From UBA5336 sp039818165 (lineage in GTDB: Bacteria; Pseudomonadota; Alphaproteobacteria; Caulobacterales; Hyphomonadaceae), in contig JBCBUL010000007.1 in assembly GCA_039818165.1 (NCBI GenBank), forward strand, positions 1 to 64,000: DNA of 64,000 nt, given 5' to 3'. Positions 24,750 to 33,334 of this stretch are shown here, piece after piece; within the stretch, counting starts at the first letter, position 1, and each line of letters starts with the position of its first letter. A program made the translations under genes and the position numbers. The notes under the pieces were generated by a model. It made no database searches and was not told the DNA's origin. It saw only the letters and a program-made list of their open reading frames with translations.

Positions 24750-26394
24750 AGACAGCCTCCTTGAATGCATCTATGCCGACGCGTTCGAAAACATCGATAA
24801 AAGGCTCATTTGGCCCGGATCTGAGATCTTTGTATCGCTCCACCACACGCCTCAACGCCGGTGGGACGTCCTCAGCGCGCAGGCCCGGGCCTACAATCTC
24901 GCCGATGGCCGCCTTCTCATCTGCACGTCCGCCAAAGGTGATCTGGTAGAATTCCTCACCTTTCTTATCGACGCCGAGAATGCCGATATGGCCGACATGG
25001 TGGTGGCCGCAGGCATTGATACATCCGGATATGTTGATGTGCAGCTTGCCGATGTCGGCCTGGTCCTCATAGCTTGAGAATTCGCGGGCAATCTCCTGAC
25101 TGATGGGGATCGAGCGGGCATTGGCCAGGTTGCAGTAATCGAGGCCCGGGCACACGATCATATCGCTGATCAGGCTCTCATTCGGCGCTGCGAGACCGGC
25201 CGCATCCATGGCGCGGTAGACGTCATAGACATCGTCTAGTGCAACATGGGGCAGGACAACATTCTGGGCATGGGTGACGCGGATGTCTGAGTGGCCAAAT
25301 TTCTCAGCAAGGTCCGCAACAGCCTCCATTTGGACATCAGTTGCATCGCCCGCAATCCCGCCCACAGGTTTATGGCTGGCGGTAACAGACGTGTATCCGG
25401 AAACTTTATGTGGGTGCAGGTTCGCTGTTGCCCATAGGGCAAACGCCGGGTCGGCGGCCTTCGCGCGTTCGAACGCATCGCTGGTGGCTTGCTTCTCTGC
25501 GAGCTCAGGCGGCGTGAAATAGGCTTGGATCCGATCGATCTCGCTCTGTGGAAGCTCGATCTTCTCCGCATCGCGCTGGGCGGCGAAATCTTCTTCCACC
25601 AGGCGTTTGAACTCTTCCTCGCCGGTCTCGGTGACAAGGATCTTGATCCGCGCCTTGTACTTGTTGTCCCGGCGACCAAACCGGTTGTAGACACGCATGA
25701 TCGCTTCGAGATAGTCGAGCAGGTCCGCCTCCGGAACGAACTCATTCACCAGTACCGCGATGTGGGGTGTGCGACCCTGGCCGCCGCCCACGTGCACCTC
25801 AAAGCCGACTACGCCGTCCCGCTCACGCATATGCAGCCCGATATCGTGGACACGGATGGCTGCCCGGTCGTGTTCAGCCGCCGTCACGGCGATTTTGAAT
25901 TTGCGCGGCAGGAAGGCAAATTCCGGGTGGAACGTGCTCCACTGGCGAATAATCTCGCACCAAGGGCGCGGATCCATCACTTCGTCTGCAGCCGCGCCTG
26001 CGAAATGGTCGCTGGTCACATTGCGAATGCAATTGCCCGACGTCTGGATGGCGTGCATTTCCACATCTGCCAACTCGTCCAGCACATCGGGAATGTCTTT
26101 CAGGGCAACCCAGTTGAACTGGATGTTCTGGCGCGTCGTCCAGTGGCCATAGCCACGGTCATAGGTCCGCGCGATATGGGCGAATTTCCGCAGCTGGGTC
26201 GGGTTCAGCTGGCCATAGGGAATTGCCACACGCAGCATGTAGGCGTGCAGCTGGAGGTAGACCCCGTTCTGAAGGCGCAGGGGCTTGAACTCATCTTCCA
26301 GCAGCTCTCCGGAAAGGCGCCGCTCCACCTGGCCGCGGAACTGGTTCACCCGGTCGCGCACGATCTGAGCGTCGAATTCATCGTATCTGTACAT
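24736..26394 (-). CDS. cysI: sulfite/nitrite reductase hemoprotein subunit
   Basis: A 552-residue siroheme [4Fe-4S] enzyme with two ferredoxin-like repeats. The cofactor ligands appear as CPGLDYC (Cx5C) and CINAC (Cx3C, in SGCINACGHHHVGHIG). Upstream, the RGYGHWTTRQNIQFNWVAL segment supplies substrate-pocket arginines. The sulfite role is inferred from the neighbouring cysH and cysG genes. It has no flavoprotein partner here; fpr at 30.1 kb with a ferredoxin is one possible electron source. Confidence 0.93.
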   Translation of the reverse strand: MYRYDEFDAQIVRDRVNQFRGQVERRLSGELLEDEFKPLRLQNGVYLQLHAYMLRVAIPYGQLNPTQLRKFAHIARTYDRGYGHWTTRQNIQFNWVALKDIPDVLDELADVEMHAIQTSGNCIRNVTSDHFAGAAADEVMDPRPWCEIIRQWSTFHPEFAFLPRKFKIAVTAAEHDRAAIRVHDIGLHMRERDGVVGFEVHVGGGQGRTPHIAVLVNEFVPEADLLDYLEAIMRVYNRFGRRDNKYKARIKILVTETGEEEFKRLVEEDFAAQRDAEKIELPQSEIDRIQAYFTPPELAEKQATSDAFERAKAADPAFALWATANLHPHKVSGYTSVTASHKPVGGIAGDATDVQMEAVADLAEKFGHSDIRVTHAQNVVLPHVALDDVYDVYRAMDAAGLAAPNESLISDMIVCPGLDYCNLANARSIPISQEIAREFSSYEDQADIGKLHINISGCINACGHHHVGHIGILGVDKKGEEFYQITFGGRADEKAAIGEIVGPGLRAEDVPPALRRVVERYKDLRSGPNEPFIDVFERVGIDAFKEAVYAVD

Positions 26395-26408
26395 TTATTC
26401 TGATCCCC

Positions 26409-26436
26409 GCTTCGCTTCGCTTCGCGATTGATCGCG
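26409..26436. repeat. GCTTC triplet repeat and short palindrome ahead of cysI
   Basis: Three copies of GCTTC (26409-26423) run into the perfect palindrome CGCGAT-TG-ATCGCG (26423-26436). They fill the 56-base gap between the GST gene and cysI. A small hairpin in the message is possible. Confidence 0.5.
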
Positions 26437-26450
26437 CTCAGGGCTGCTCA

Positions 26451-27074
26451 TCACCAATCCCCTGCATGGTCGAGGCCGAGGGCGGTTTCGGTGCGACGGA
26501 CCCATCGGCCCACAGCGGGAAACTCCGAGAGGTCGAAGCCACCAAGATGAGCGCGGCGCGTATAGGCGACCAGCGCCACATCAGCGAGCGTCATGGCCTC
26601 ACCCACCAGCCAGTCGGTGTATGTCAGCTGCATCTCCATGACGCCAAGCGCGCGGCGGCCCTTGGCGAGCAGATCCGGGTCCAGCTCATCTTCGGGAATG
26701 CCGCGATAATGCAGCCGGGAGATGCGAACGGCGATGTAGGGCTCATGGGAATATTGTTCCCAGAAGAGCCAACTCGTCATTTGGGCGCGCTCGAAATCGT
26801 CGGTCGGGATCAGGTCGCTTCCCGCCTGTTCCGCAAGATACAGCATAATCGCATTGGATTCCGGCAGGCGCCGCCCATCGGGCCACACCGCGAGCGGGAC
26901 AAGGCCTACCGGATTCAGGGCGAGGAAATCGTCGGTTTGGGTTTCACCCTTGAAGATATCGACCTCAACCCAGTCGTAATCGAGACCAAGTGCATCGGCG
27001 GTCCAGCGCGGCTTCATGCAGTTGCCGCTCTGGGAATTGCCATAGAGGGTGAGTTTTGTGGGCAGGTCGGCCAT
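26451..27074 (-). CDS. glutathione S-transferase embedded in the cys operon
   Basis: A 207-residue two-domain GST: thioredoxin-like N-terminus (KLTLYGNSQSGNCMKPRWTADALGLDYDWVEVDI, with the LNPVGLVPLAVW loop and the PESNAIMLYLAE glutathione-binding segment) and helical C-terminus (WLVGEAMTLADVALVAYTRRAHLGGFDLSEFP). Position 15-18 offers a Ser/Cys catalytic site. Its start overlaps the DUF2849 stop by one base (TGATG), so it belongs to the operon; a role in handling sulfur intermediates is possible but unproven. Confidence 0.88.
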   Translation of the reverse strand: MADLPTKLTLYGNSQSGNCMKPRWTADALGLDYDWVEVDIFKGETQTDDFLALNPVGLVPLAVWPDGRRLPESNAIMLYLAEQAGSDLIPTDDFERAQMTSWLFWEQYSHEPYIAVRISRLHYRGIPEDELDPDLLAKGRRALGVMEMQLTYTDWLVGEAMTLADVALVAYTRRAHLGGFDLSEFPAVGRWVRRTETALGLDHAGDW

Positions 27075-27391
27075 CAGGCGCCTCCTGATTTGGCAAAGTG
27101 CGGATGAACGGTGGGCCCTTCGGCGCGAATGCGCTCGCGCAGGGTTTCGCGCCCTGCAATGGAGCCTTCAGCCGTGACTTCCATGAAATACGGGTCGGTC
27201 ACGCGCCCCTCCTGCGCCTCGGCAGCCGACAATGCGGCCTCGGCTGCGTCATCCGTGAACACGCCGATCGCTTTCGGGTCAGGTGACCAATCGCCGGCCT
27301 CGGTCATGTAAATGACCTCGCCTGTCGCCGTGTCCCAGGCAGTGACAGTCTTCGGGGTCTCAGGTTTCAGTTTTGGGCGAACCGATGTCAT
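27074..27391 (-). CDS. DUF2849 family protein
   Basis: A 105-residue small protein (TVTAWDTATGEVIYMTEAGDWSPDPKAIGVFTDDAAEAALSAAEAQEGRVTDPYFMEV). DUF2849 members typically sit between cysG and cysI in alphaproteobacteria, as here. The function is unknown. It overlaps cysG by four bases (ATGA) and the GST by one. Confidence 0.88.
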   Translation of the reverse strand: MTSVRPKLKPETPKTVTAWDTATGEVIYMTEAGDWSPDPKAIGVFTDDAAEAALSAAEAQEGRVTDPYFMEVTAEGSIAGRETLRERIRAEGPTVHPHFAKSGGA

Positions 27392-28779
27392 GCGACGGCC
27401 TCCAGGGCGGCTTGGGTGCGCGCTTCAATCGGCAAGCCGGAAACCTCTCCGATAACAAGCAGTGCGGGGCCTTTGATTCCGGCGCCCGTTATCAATTGCG
27501 GCAACTCTGCCAGGGTGCCGAAGACGCGAATTTCGTTTGGGCGGGTGCCATTCTCGATCACAGCCACAGGCGTCATCGGCGCGCGCCCGGCTTGTATGAG
27601 TTTTTCTGACAGGCTTGGCGCTGTACCGACGCCCATGAAAACCACAACGGTCTGGGCCGGGCGGGCAAGCGCCTCCCAGTCCAGATCCGGCACGCCGCCG
27701 GTCTGGGCGTGGCCCGTGACGAAGGTTAGTGTTTGAGCGTGGTCCCGGTGGGTCAGGGGGAGGCCTGTGGACGCCGCACAGCCAAGCGCCGACGATATTC
27801 CCGGGACCACGTGGGCCTCAACGCCCGCGGCCTGGAGCGCTTCGAGCTCTTCTCCGCCCCGGCCGAAAACGAAGGGGTCGCCACCTTTCAAGCGCACGAT
27901 ACGTTTGCCTTCGCGCGCTGCCGCAATCATCAATTCGTGGATTTCGCCCTGGGGAACCGAATGGTCCCCCTTGGACTTGCCGACGCTCACACGATCTGCG
28001 TCGCGACGCACCAGATCCATGATGTCTCCGCTGACAAGACGGTCGTAAAATACGATGTCGGCCTGCTGAATCAGGCGGAAGGCCTTAATTGTGAGGAGCT
28101 CCGGATCACCCGGGCCGGCACCCACAATGTGCACCACACCTTCGGCTGGGCCAAACTGCGCCAAAAGCCGCCGCATCTCGTCCTCGGCGCCGGCAATATC
28201 TCCGGCGAAGGCACGCTCTGCAGCCAGCCCGTTCAGTGCCGTTTCCCAATATTTGCGACGATCAGCGCCGTCATGCAGGTGCGCCGAAACATCGAGGCGC
28301 AGGCGTTTAGCCAGAGCTGCAAGATCTCCAATTCCTTGGGGCATCAGAGCTTCCAGGCGCGTGCGCACGGACTTGGCAAGCACCGGCGCAGCCCCGCCAG
28401 TCGCCACCGCCGCAACAATATCACCGCGGTCCAGAATGGAGGGCACTGTGAAGTCGCAGTGCTCCGGTCTGTCCACGGCGTTCACTGGCACGCCAATGGA
28501 TTTTGCCAGGAAAATGGCCGCGTGGGCAGCCGCATCATCTTCCAAAGCAACAATGGTGAACGCTGCGCCTTTCAGGGCCGCCGGCGCCGAAATCGGCGCG
28601 ATCTGGATGATGCGTTCACCAAACTCTTGCGTCAGTTCAACTCCGATTTCCTCGGCAACAACGCGGATCTCTGCTGGCGTTTTCGCGAGAAGGCGGACTT
28701 TCCGGAGGGCCTCTTCACCACTGCCAAACACCACCACATGGGCGGCCTCCATTCCGAAGAAGGCGGGGAAGACTTTCAT
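27388..28779 (-). CDS. cysG: siroheme synthase CysG (bifunctional)
   Basis: A 463-residue fusion. The N-terminal half (about 1-205) is precorrin-2 dehydrogenase/ferrochelatase (MEAAHVVVFGSGEEALRKVRLL). The C-terminal half is uroporphyrinogen III methyltransferase (VVHIVGAGPGDPELLTIKAFRLIQQADIVFYDRLVS, then RLKGGDPFVFGRGGEE and GHAQTG). It supplies siroheme for CysI. It is the first gene of the sulfur operon on the minus strand, divergent from a LysR gene. Confidence 0.96.
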   Translation of the reverse strand: MKVFPAFFGMEAAHVVVFGSGEEALRKVRLLAKTPAEIRVVAEEIGVELTQEFGERIIQIAPISAPAALKGAAFTIVALEDDAAAHAAIFLAKSIGVPVNAVDRPEHCDFTVPSILDRGDIVAAVATGGAAPVLAKSVRTRLEALMPQGIGDLAALAKRLRLDVSAHLHDGADRRKYWETALNGLAAERAFAGDIAGAEDEMRRLLAQFGPAEGVVHIVGAGPGDPELLTIKAFRLIQQADIVFYDRLVSGDIMDLVRRDADRVSVGKSKGDHSVPQGEIHELMIAAAREGKRIVRLKGGDPFVFGRGGEELEALQAAGVEAHVVPGISSALGCAASTGLPLTHRDHAQTLTFVTGHAQTGGVPDLDWEALARPAQTVVVFMGVGTAPSLSEKLIQAGRAPMTPVAVIENGTRPNEIRVFGTLAELPQLITGAGIKGPALLVIGEVSGLPIEARTQAALEAVA

Positions 28780-28881
28780 TCGCGAGGACTCCGGCGTTTG
28801 GTTCCGGGATCTTATTTGGTGCTTGACGGCGCCGCAGCAACCGGCGACCCCTACAGCGAAGAATCAGAAAAACTATTCGAG

Positions 28882-29814
28882 ATGTCAGACTCCAACGATC
28901 GCTTTCCGCCCCTGAACGCCTTGCGTGCTTTTGAAGTCGCTGCCAGGCGTTTGTCCTTCACAAAAGCGGCCGAGGAACTGAACGTGACGCCCGGTGCGAT
29001 ATCCCAGCAGATCCGGCAACTCGAAGACTATGCTGGCACGCCGCTTTTCAAGCGAACCGGCCGATCGGTCCTCCTGACCGACGCCGCCCAGGCATGTTTG
29101 CCCCTTGTGGCCGAAGCCTTTGAACAGATTGGTGAAGCTGGGCGGATCATGCGCGCCCCGGCCCGGCGCGGGCGCGTCATGGTGTCGTGCGCTCCATCCT
29201 TTGCGGCCAAATGGTTGGCGCCGAAGCTGGAGCGATTTCACCAGGCGCATCCCGGAATCGAGGCCTGGGTGTCGGCTGACATGCAACTCACCGACTTCAA
29301 TACGGCCGACGCGGATATCGCTATCCGTTACGGTACGGGCAATTATGACGGGCTGAAATCAGAAAAACTGCTCGACGAGAGCGTTCTGCCGGTGTGTTCC
29401 CCCCAATTGCTGGAAGGTGCGGACGCGATCCGAAAACCCCAGGATCTTGCGGCCCATACACTCATCCACGATGAAAGCCCGGAAAACGATCCATCCTGTC
29501 CCGATTGGGCCAATTGGCTCGCCGCGCGCGGCGTGACGGGCGTCGACGCAACTCGCGGGCCCCGATTCAATCAGGCTGTGCTGGTCATTGAAGCGGCGAC
29601 GAATGGACGGGGCGTGGCGCTTGCCAAGCGAGCGATCGCCCAGGCCGAACTGGACGCGGGCCGCCTTGTTGCCCCCTTTGCCGATGGCTCCACAGAGATC
29701 GACTTTTCCTACTGGGTGGTCTGGCCGAAAGGGCGCCACCTGTCGCCCGATGTGCGCGCCTTTATCTCTTGGGTAAAATCAGAAGCAGCGCGCGGTGAAA
29801 TCGTCGGCGTTTAA
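28882..29814 (+). CDS. LysR family regulator, GcvA-like
   Basis: A 310-residue LysR protein with N-terminal winged HTH (PPLNALRAFEVAARRLSFTKAAEELNVTPGAISQQIRQLEDYAG) and a two-lobed effector domain. The LNALRAFEVAAR opening is GcvA-like. ATG 28882 was chosen; the frame is open far upstream but only antisense to cysG. Divergence from cysG over 102 bases suggests it controls the sulfur operon; no effector is evident. Confidence 0.9.
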   Translation: MSDSNDRFPPLNALRAFEVAARRLSFTKAAEELNVTPGAISQQIRQLEDYAGTPLFKRTGRSVLLTDAAQACLPLVAEAFEQIGEAGRIMRAPARRGRVMVSCAPSFAAKWLAPKLERFHQAHPGIEAWVSADMQLTDFNTADADIAIRYGTGNYDGLKSEKLLDESVLPVCSPQLLEGADAIRKPQDLAAHTLIHDESPENDPSCPDWANWLAARGVTGVDATRGPRFNQAVLVIEAATNGRGVALAKRAIAQAELDAGRLVAPFADGSTEIDFSYWVVWPKGRHLSPDVRAFISWVKSEAARGEIVGV

Positions 29815-29876
29815 CGCTTTATCTTTATCTGACCGCAGGCTGGCCCTGCACTGGCCACAATGTGAGGCGAAGCTCA

Positions 29877-29898
29877 CTCCATCGACAGACCGATGGAG
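29877..29898 (+). repeat. inverted repeat covering a ribosome binding site
   Basis: CTCCATCG (29877-29884) and CGATGGAG (29891-29898) form a perfect eight-base stem with a six-base loop. The GGAG of the second arm is the only good ribosome binding site for the small frame at 29905. No T tract follows. Confidence 0.55.
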
Positions 29899-29904
29899 AC
29901 CCCG

Positions 29905-29988
29905 ATGCCTGCCCGCCGCAACGCGACTGTGATATCCGCCCTTTTGGCGCTGGCAGCATTCATCATCGCCGGTGCCTCGGCCGCCTGA
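29905..29988 (+). CDS. possible 27-residue leader or membrane peptide
   Basis: ATG 29905 lies six bases after GGAG and opens a 27-codon frame. The peptide starts MPARRN and continues as a hydrophobic Ala/Leu/Ile stretch ending GASAA, like a free signal peptide or single transmembrane helix. It lies 130 bases before fpr. The rest of 29815-30117 shows no other gene. Its existence as a translated peptide is a guess. Confidence 0.3.
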   Translation: MPARRNATVISALLALAAFIIAGASAA

Positions 29989-30117
29989 GCGACGCACTTG
30001 CCCGTGTGATAAAGTCGAGCTGATCCTATATCAGCAAAACTAAACCGCACCTTTGCACCCTTGCTAAGGCAGGGCTTGCAGGACATGTGGGGGCGGAAGA
30101 AACACGAGTTTTGCGCC

Positions 30118-30939
30118 ATGACCGACACAGCCGCCGCTGAGCAGAAGAAGCCGCGCCCGAATCCGAACGCCCCGACGAGCGAAGAAGTTCTGTCGGTACA
30201 TCACTACACGGACCGGCTATTCAAATTCCGCATTACGCGCCCGTCCACTTTTCGTTTCCGGTCGGGCGAATTCATTATGATCGGCCTGCCGAAGGAAGAC
30301 GGGAAACCGCTCTTGCGCGCCTACTCCATCGCGTCACCGGCCTGGGATGAGGAACTTGAGTTCTTTTCCATCAAGGTGCCCGACGGGCCGCTGACATCGC
30401 GCCTTCAGAAAATCCAGAAAGGCGACCATGTTTTACTCGGCAAGAAGCCTGTCGGCACGCTGGTTAATGACGCGCTGACCCCTGCCAAGCGGCTTTGGAT
30501 GTTCTCCACAGGCACAGGCTTCGCGCCCTTTGCGAGCCTGATCCGCGATCCAGAGACCTACGAGAAATTCGATCAGGTGATCGTAACGCACACCTGCCGC
30601 CTCCAAGAGGAACTGGAATACAGTTTCGAGACAGTTGCCGGCGCAAAAGCGGACCCACTCGTCGGCGAGGAAGCCACCGCCCAGCTGCACCACTTCACGA
30701 GCTGTACTCGAACGCCGGACTACCCCGTTCAGGGCAGGATCACGACGCTCATTGAGAATGGCGGACTATGCAGCTCGCTGGACTTTCCTCCGCTAGACCC
30801 GGCCAATGACCGCGCCATGATCTGCGGATCCATGGAAATGATTCAGGACACAAAAGCGCTTCTGGAAGCGCGAGGCTTTGTGGAAGGCTCCAATGCAAAG
30901 CCAGCGGACTTCGTTATCGAAAAGGCGTTTGCAGGCTAA
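30118..30939 (+). CDS. fpr: ferredoxin--NADP+ reductase
   Basis: A 273-residue FAD enzyme moving electrons between NADPH and ferredoxin or flavodoxin. The FAD site is RAYSIASP with the SGEFIMIGL strand before it; the NADP site is FSTGTGFAPFASLIRDPETY. Near the C-terminus, CGSMEMIQDTKALLEARGF is characteristic, and the protein ends in EKAFAG. The extended N-terminus (MTDTAAAEQKKPRPNPNAP) is polar. ATG 30118 begins the conserved product. It could feed Bfd or CysI. Confidence 0.93.
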   Translation: MTDTAAAEQKKPRPNPNAPTSEEVLSVHHYTDRLFKFRITRPSTFRFRSGEFIMIGLPKEDGKPLLRAYSIASPAWDEELEFFSIKVPDGPLTSRLQKIQKGDHVLLGKKPVGTLVNDALTPAKRLWMFSTGTGFAPFASLIRDPETYEKFDQVIVTHTCRLQEELEYSFETVAGAKADPLVGEEATAQLHHFTSCTRTPDYPVQGRITTLIENGGLCSSLDFPPLDPANDRAMICGSMEMIQDTKALLEARGFVEGSNAKPADFVIEKAFAG

Positions 30940-31000
30940 AACTGCGCCGAGTGCGCACACCCTGATAGGCAAGGCAGGCCAGCGCCGCTATATCGCGAGA

Positions 31001-31345
31001 ATGACGAGTTACACCTCAGACCCGCGGCGCCACTCTGCTGCAACCGCTGAAACCATGGCGGATGTCCGCTATGAAATTGATCGGCTGGACCGCCTCCTGG
31101 TGGAAATCATCAAGGAGCGCCAGTCCTTTATGGACGCTGCGGCCCGCATCAAGGGGGCGAGGGATAAGGTGCATGACCGTCCGCGGATCGAGGATGTTGT
31201 CGCTAAGGTGAAAACCGCCGCCGAAGCTGCAGGGCTATCTCCCGCCATAGCCGAGCCCGTTTGGCGGACAATGATCGACCGGTGTATTGCCTATGAGTTT
31301 GAAGCGTTCGACGCGCTGAAGCCAGTCGAGCCTGCCAATTCGTGA
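31001..31345 (+). CDS. chorismate mutase, AroQ class
   Basis: A 114-residue all-helical enzyme converting chorismate to prephenate. The AroQ signature is VRYEIDRLDRLLVEIIKERQSFMDAAARIKG followed by VHDRPRIEDVVAKVK. Active-site Arg, Lys and Glu equivalents lie in these two helices. ATG 31001 was chosen; MADVRYEIDR at 31055 is an alternative. The 3' end overlaps the opposing HPt gene by 55 bases. phhA, which consumes phenylalanine, follows on the same strand. Confidence 0.88.
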   Translation: MTSYTSDPRRHSAATAETMADVRYEIDRLDRLLVEIIKERQSFMDAAARIKGARDKVHDRPRIEDVVAKVKTAAEAAGLSPAIAEPVWRTMIDRCIAYEFEAFDALKPVEPANS

Positions 31346-31689
31346 GCAGCAACCGCTGCAGCCTCAAGAGTCGTTCCAAGACAGGCGCGCACATCGTCCA
31401 GCGCGACAGCGGCTTCAGCTGGGCTGGCCGTTCCTGAGCGCCCCAGAGTTTCTGCGCGTGTGCAAACCTTTGCCAGTTTGATCGCCCCGATTCCGAGGGC
31501 AGCGCCTTTCAAGGAGTGGGCGGCATCGGCCCATGTTTCATGTGGCTCGCGCGCGCTCAGCAAACGTCCCCAGACATCTGCCTGTTGCCTGAATATCTCA
31601 ATGACTTCAACGGCAAGATCAGTGTCACCACCCGTCATTGCGCTTAAATGGGACCGGTCCAGAATCGGTAAATTGGCAGGCGCTTCCAT
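31291..31689 (-). CDS. HPt (histidine phosphotransfer) domain protein
   Basis: A 132-residue protein with one HPt domain. The phospho-accepting His58 sits in DAAHSLKGAALGIGAIKL, the usual AHxLKG motif, and the flanking helices (LPILDRSHLSAMTGGDTDLAVEVIEIFRQQADVW) fit. It lacks kinase or receiver parts, so it is a stand-alone phosphorelay shuttle. Its C-terminal 55 bases lie antisense to the end of the chorismate mutase gene. Confidence 0.87.
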   Translation of the reverse strand: MEAPANLPILDRSHLSAMTGGDTDLAVEVIEIFRQQADVWGRLLSAREPHETWADAAHSLKGAALGIGAIKLAKVCTRAETLGRSGTASPAEAAVALDDVRACLGTTLEAAAVAAHELAGSTGFSASNASNS

Positions 31690-31856
31690 TGCACAGATCT
31701 CCCCATGGCCCGGAAAATGCAGGGCCTGACGCCATATTTCTTGTCGCGGCTATCCTAGCCGAGCGTTAAGATGGCGGCGAGGGAGCTGATAATTTAAGCG
31801 GATTTCGGACGATTCTGTCCTATGTTCGCAGGATAGAATAGTGGGAGCGCCAAGCC

Positions 31857-32741
31857 ATGCCTGACTCAGAACACGGCCCCGAACACGTCAAAAACCGGTA
31901 TGCAGATGCACCACGCGCCGATGACTGGACGATCGACCAGAACTGGGACAGCTACAGCGCGGAAGAGCACGACCGCTGGGACAGACTGTTTGCTCGCCAG
32001 CGTTCTGTGTTGCCAGGCCGCGCCTGCTCGGCATTCCTGAAGGCCCTCGACACGTTGCAATTGTCTGCATCCGGCGTGCCCCATATGGGCCGTCTTTCGG
32101 ACAGGCTGGAGAAGCATACCGGCTGGCGGGTTGTGCCAGTGGCTGAGTTGGTGCCCGATGATGTGTTCTTCGACCATCTGGCCAATAAACGGTTTCCGGC
32201 TGGCGCCTTTATCCGCCCCGAAGCAGAGTTCGACTATTTGAAGGAGCCGGACGTTTTCCATGACGTTTTCGGCCATGTGCCCCTGCTCGCTGACCCTGTG
32301 TTCAGCGATTTCATGCAAGCCTACGGGCAAGGCGGCGCCCGGGCGATTGAACGCGGTCAGCTCCACCATCTGGCGCGGCTCTATTGGTACACGGTTGAGT
32401 TTGGCCTCATCCGCGAAGATGGAGACTTGCGCCTGTTCGGGGCGGGCATCATGTCCAGCCCCCATGAAAGCGTATTTGCCTTGGAAGATGATTCGCCGAA
32501 TCGTGTGGCGTTCGACCTGAAGCGGATCATGCGCACCAAGTACATCATTGATGACTTCCAGCAGACGTATTTCGTGATCGACAGCTTCGAAAGCCTGCTG
32601 GAAACCTGCTATCGCGACTTCGGGACCGTGTATTGTGCCCTGCGCAAAGCGGAAGACATCGAAGCTCACGCGATCATCAAGGAAGACGATGTGCTGACCT
32701 ATGGCACGCAGGACTATTTCGCTCAGAAAAAGCGCGCCTGA
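31857..32741 (+). CDS. phhA: phenylalanine 4-hydroxylase
   Basis: A 294-residue pterin- and iron-dependent monooxygenase converting phenylalanine to tyrosine. The 2-His-1-Glu iron ligands are His135 and His140 (FHDVFGHVPLL) and Glu181 (YTVEFGL), matching the bacterial enzyme. The GAGIMSSPHES segment and the IDDFQQTYFVIDSF C-terminal part are conserved. Monocistronic, closed by a hairpin at 32770-32790. Confidence 0.97.
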   Translation: MPDSEHGPEHVKNRYADAPRADDWTIDQNWDSYSAEEHDRWDRLFARQRSVLPGRACSAFLKALDTLQLSASGVPHMGRLSDRLEKHTGWRVVPVAELVPDDVFFDHLANKRFPAGAFIRPEAEFDYLKEPDVFHDVFGHVPLLADPVFSDFMQAYGQGGARAIERGQLHHLARLYWYTVEFGLIREDGDLRLFGAGIMSSPHESVFALEDDSPNRVAFDLKRIMRTKYIIDDFQQTYFVIDSFESLLETCYRDFGTVYCALRKAEDIEAHAIIKEDDVLTYGTQDYFAQKKRA

Positions 32742-32757
32742 TCACGCCTGAGTCCCA

Positions 32758-32790
32758 GAAAACAAGAAAGGCGGTCCAGTTAGGACCGCC
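32758..32790 (-). terminator. terminator between phhA and mscL (probably bidirectional)
   Basis: GGCGGTCC (32770-32777) pairs with GGACCGCC (32783-32790). Read on the minus strand, the stem is followed by TTTCTTGTTTTC, so it best serves mscL, but it also lies at the phhA 3' end. Confidence 0.75.
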
Positions 32791-32825
32791 CTTCCGACTC
32801 AACTCATACTCTACTGAAGACGTAT

Positions 32826-33242
32826 TTAGCTCTGTTTTGCTAACAGATCACGAATTTCTTCCAGCAGAAGCTGTTCTTTTGGCGGCGCTGGCTCTTCAGC
32901 GGGCTCTTCCTCGGCCTTTTTCTGCATGTTGTTCATGCCCTTGATGATCAGGAACATCACAAACGCGACGATGATGAAGGAAATAAGCGCGGCGATGAAT
33001 GCGCCGAGATCCACGATCGCAGCTTCTTTCACCACTTCGCCGTCAGGGCCGAGCACGGCTTCCTGAACGGTGTAGGTCAGGCTCGACAGATCGATGCCGC
33101 CCATGATTGGCGCCAGGAGCGGTAGGAACACGCCCTGGATAAAGGCGGTGACCACCGTTGCGAACGCGCCGCCCATGACGAAACCAACCGCCATGTCGAC
33201 TAGGTTACCCTTCATCGCAAATTCTTTGAATTCATTCAGCAT
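32826..33242 (-). CDS. mscL: large-conductance mechanosensitive channel
   Basis: A 138-residue channel subunit with the N-terminal amphipathic helix MLNEFKEFAMKGNLVDMAVGFVMGGAFATVVTAFIQ (S1 and TM1), a periplasmic loop, TM2 (FIAALISFIIVAFVMFLIIKGMN) and an acidic, Pro-rich linker before the C-terminal helical bundle (LLLEEIRDLLAKQ). It opens under hypoosmotic shock to release solutes. Ordinary length. Confidence 0.97.
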   Translation of the reverse strand: MLNEFKEFAMKGNLVDMAVGFVMGGAFATVVTAFIQGVFLPLLAPIMGGIDLSSLTYTVQEAVLGPDGEVVKEAAIVDLGAFIAALISFIIVAFVMFLIIKGMNNMQKKAEEEPAEEPAPPKEQLLLEEIRDLLAKQS

Positions 33243-33334
33243 CTCAGCCCTCCTCTGGATAAATGCTGCCTGTCAGTGGCCTATTTCGCGCGATTCATCA
33301 ACCAAGCAGACGCATAGAGAGCATCGGTCCAAAG

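Noticed and set aside
27733..28881. Long upstream extension of the LysR gene frame (to 27733)
   Set aside because: The added part is antisense to cysG and lacks homology; the LysR HTH begins just after ATG 28882.
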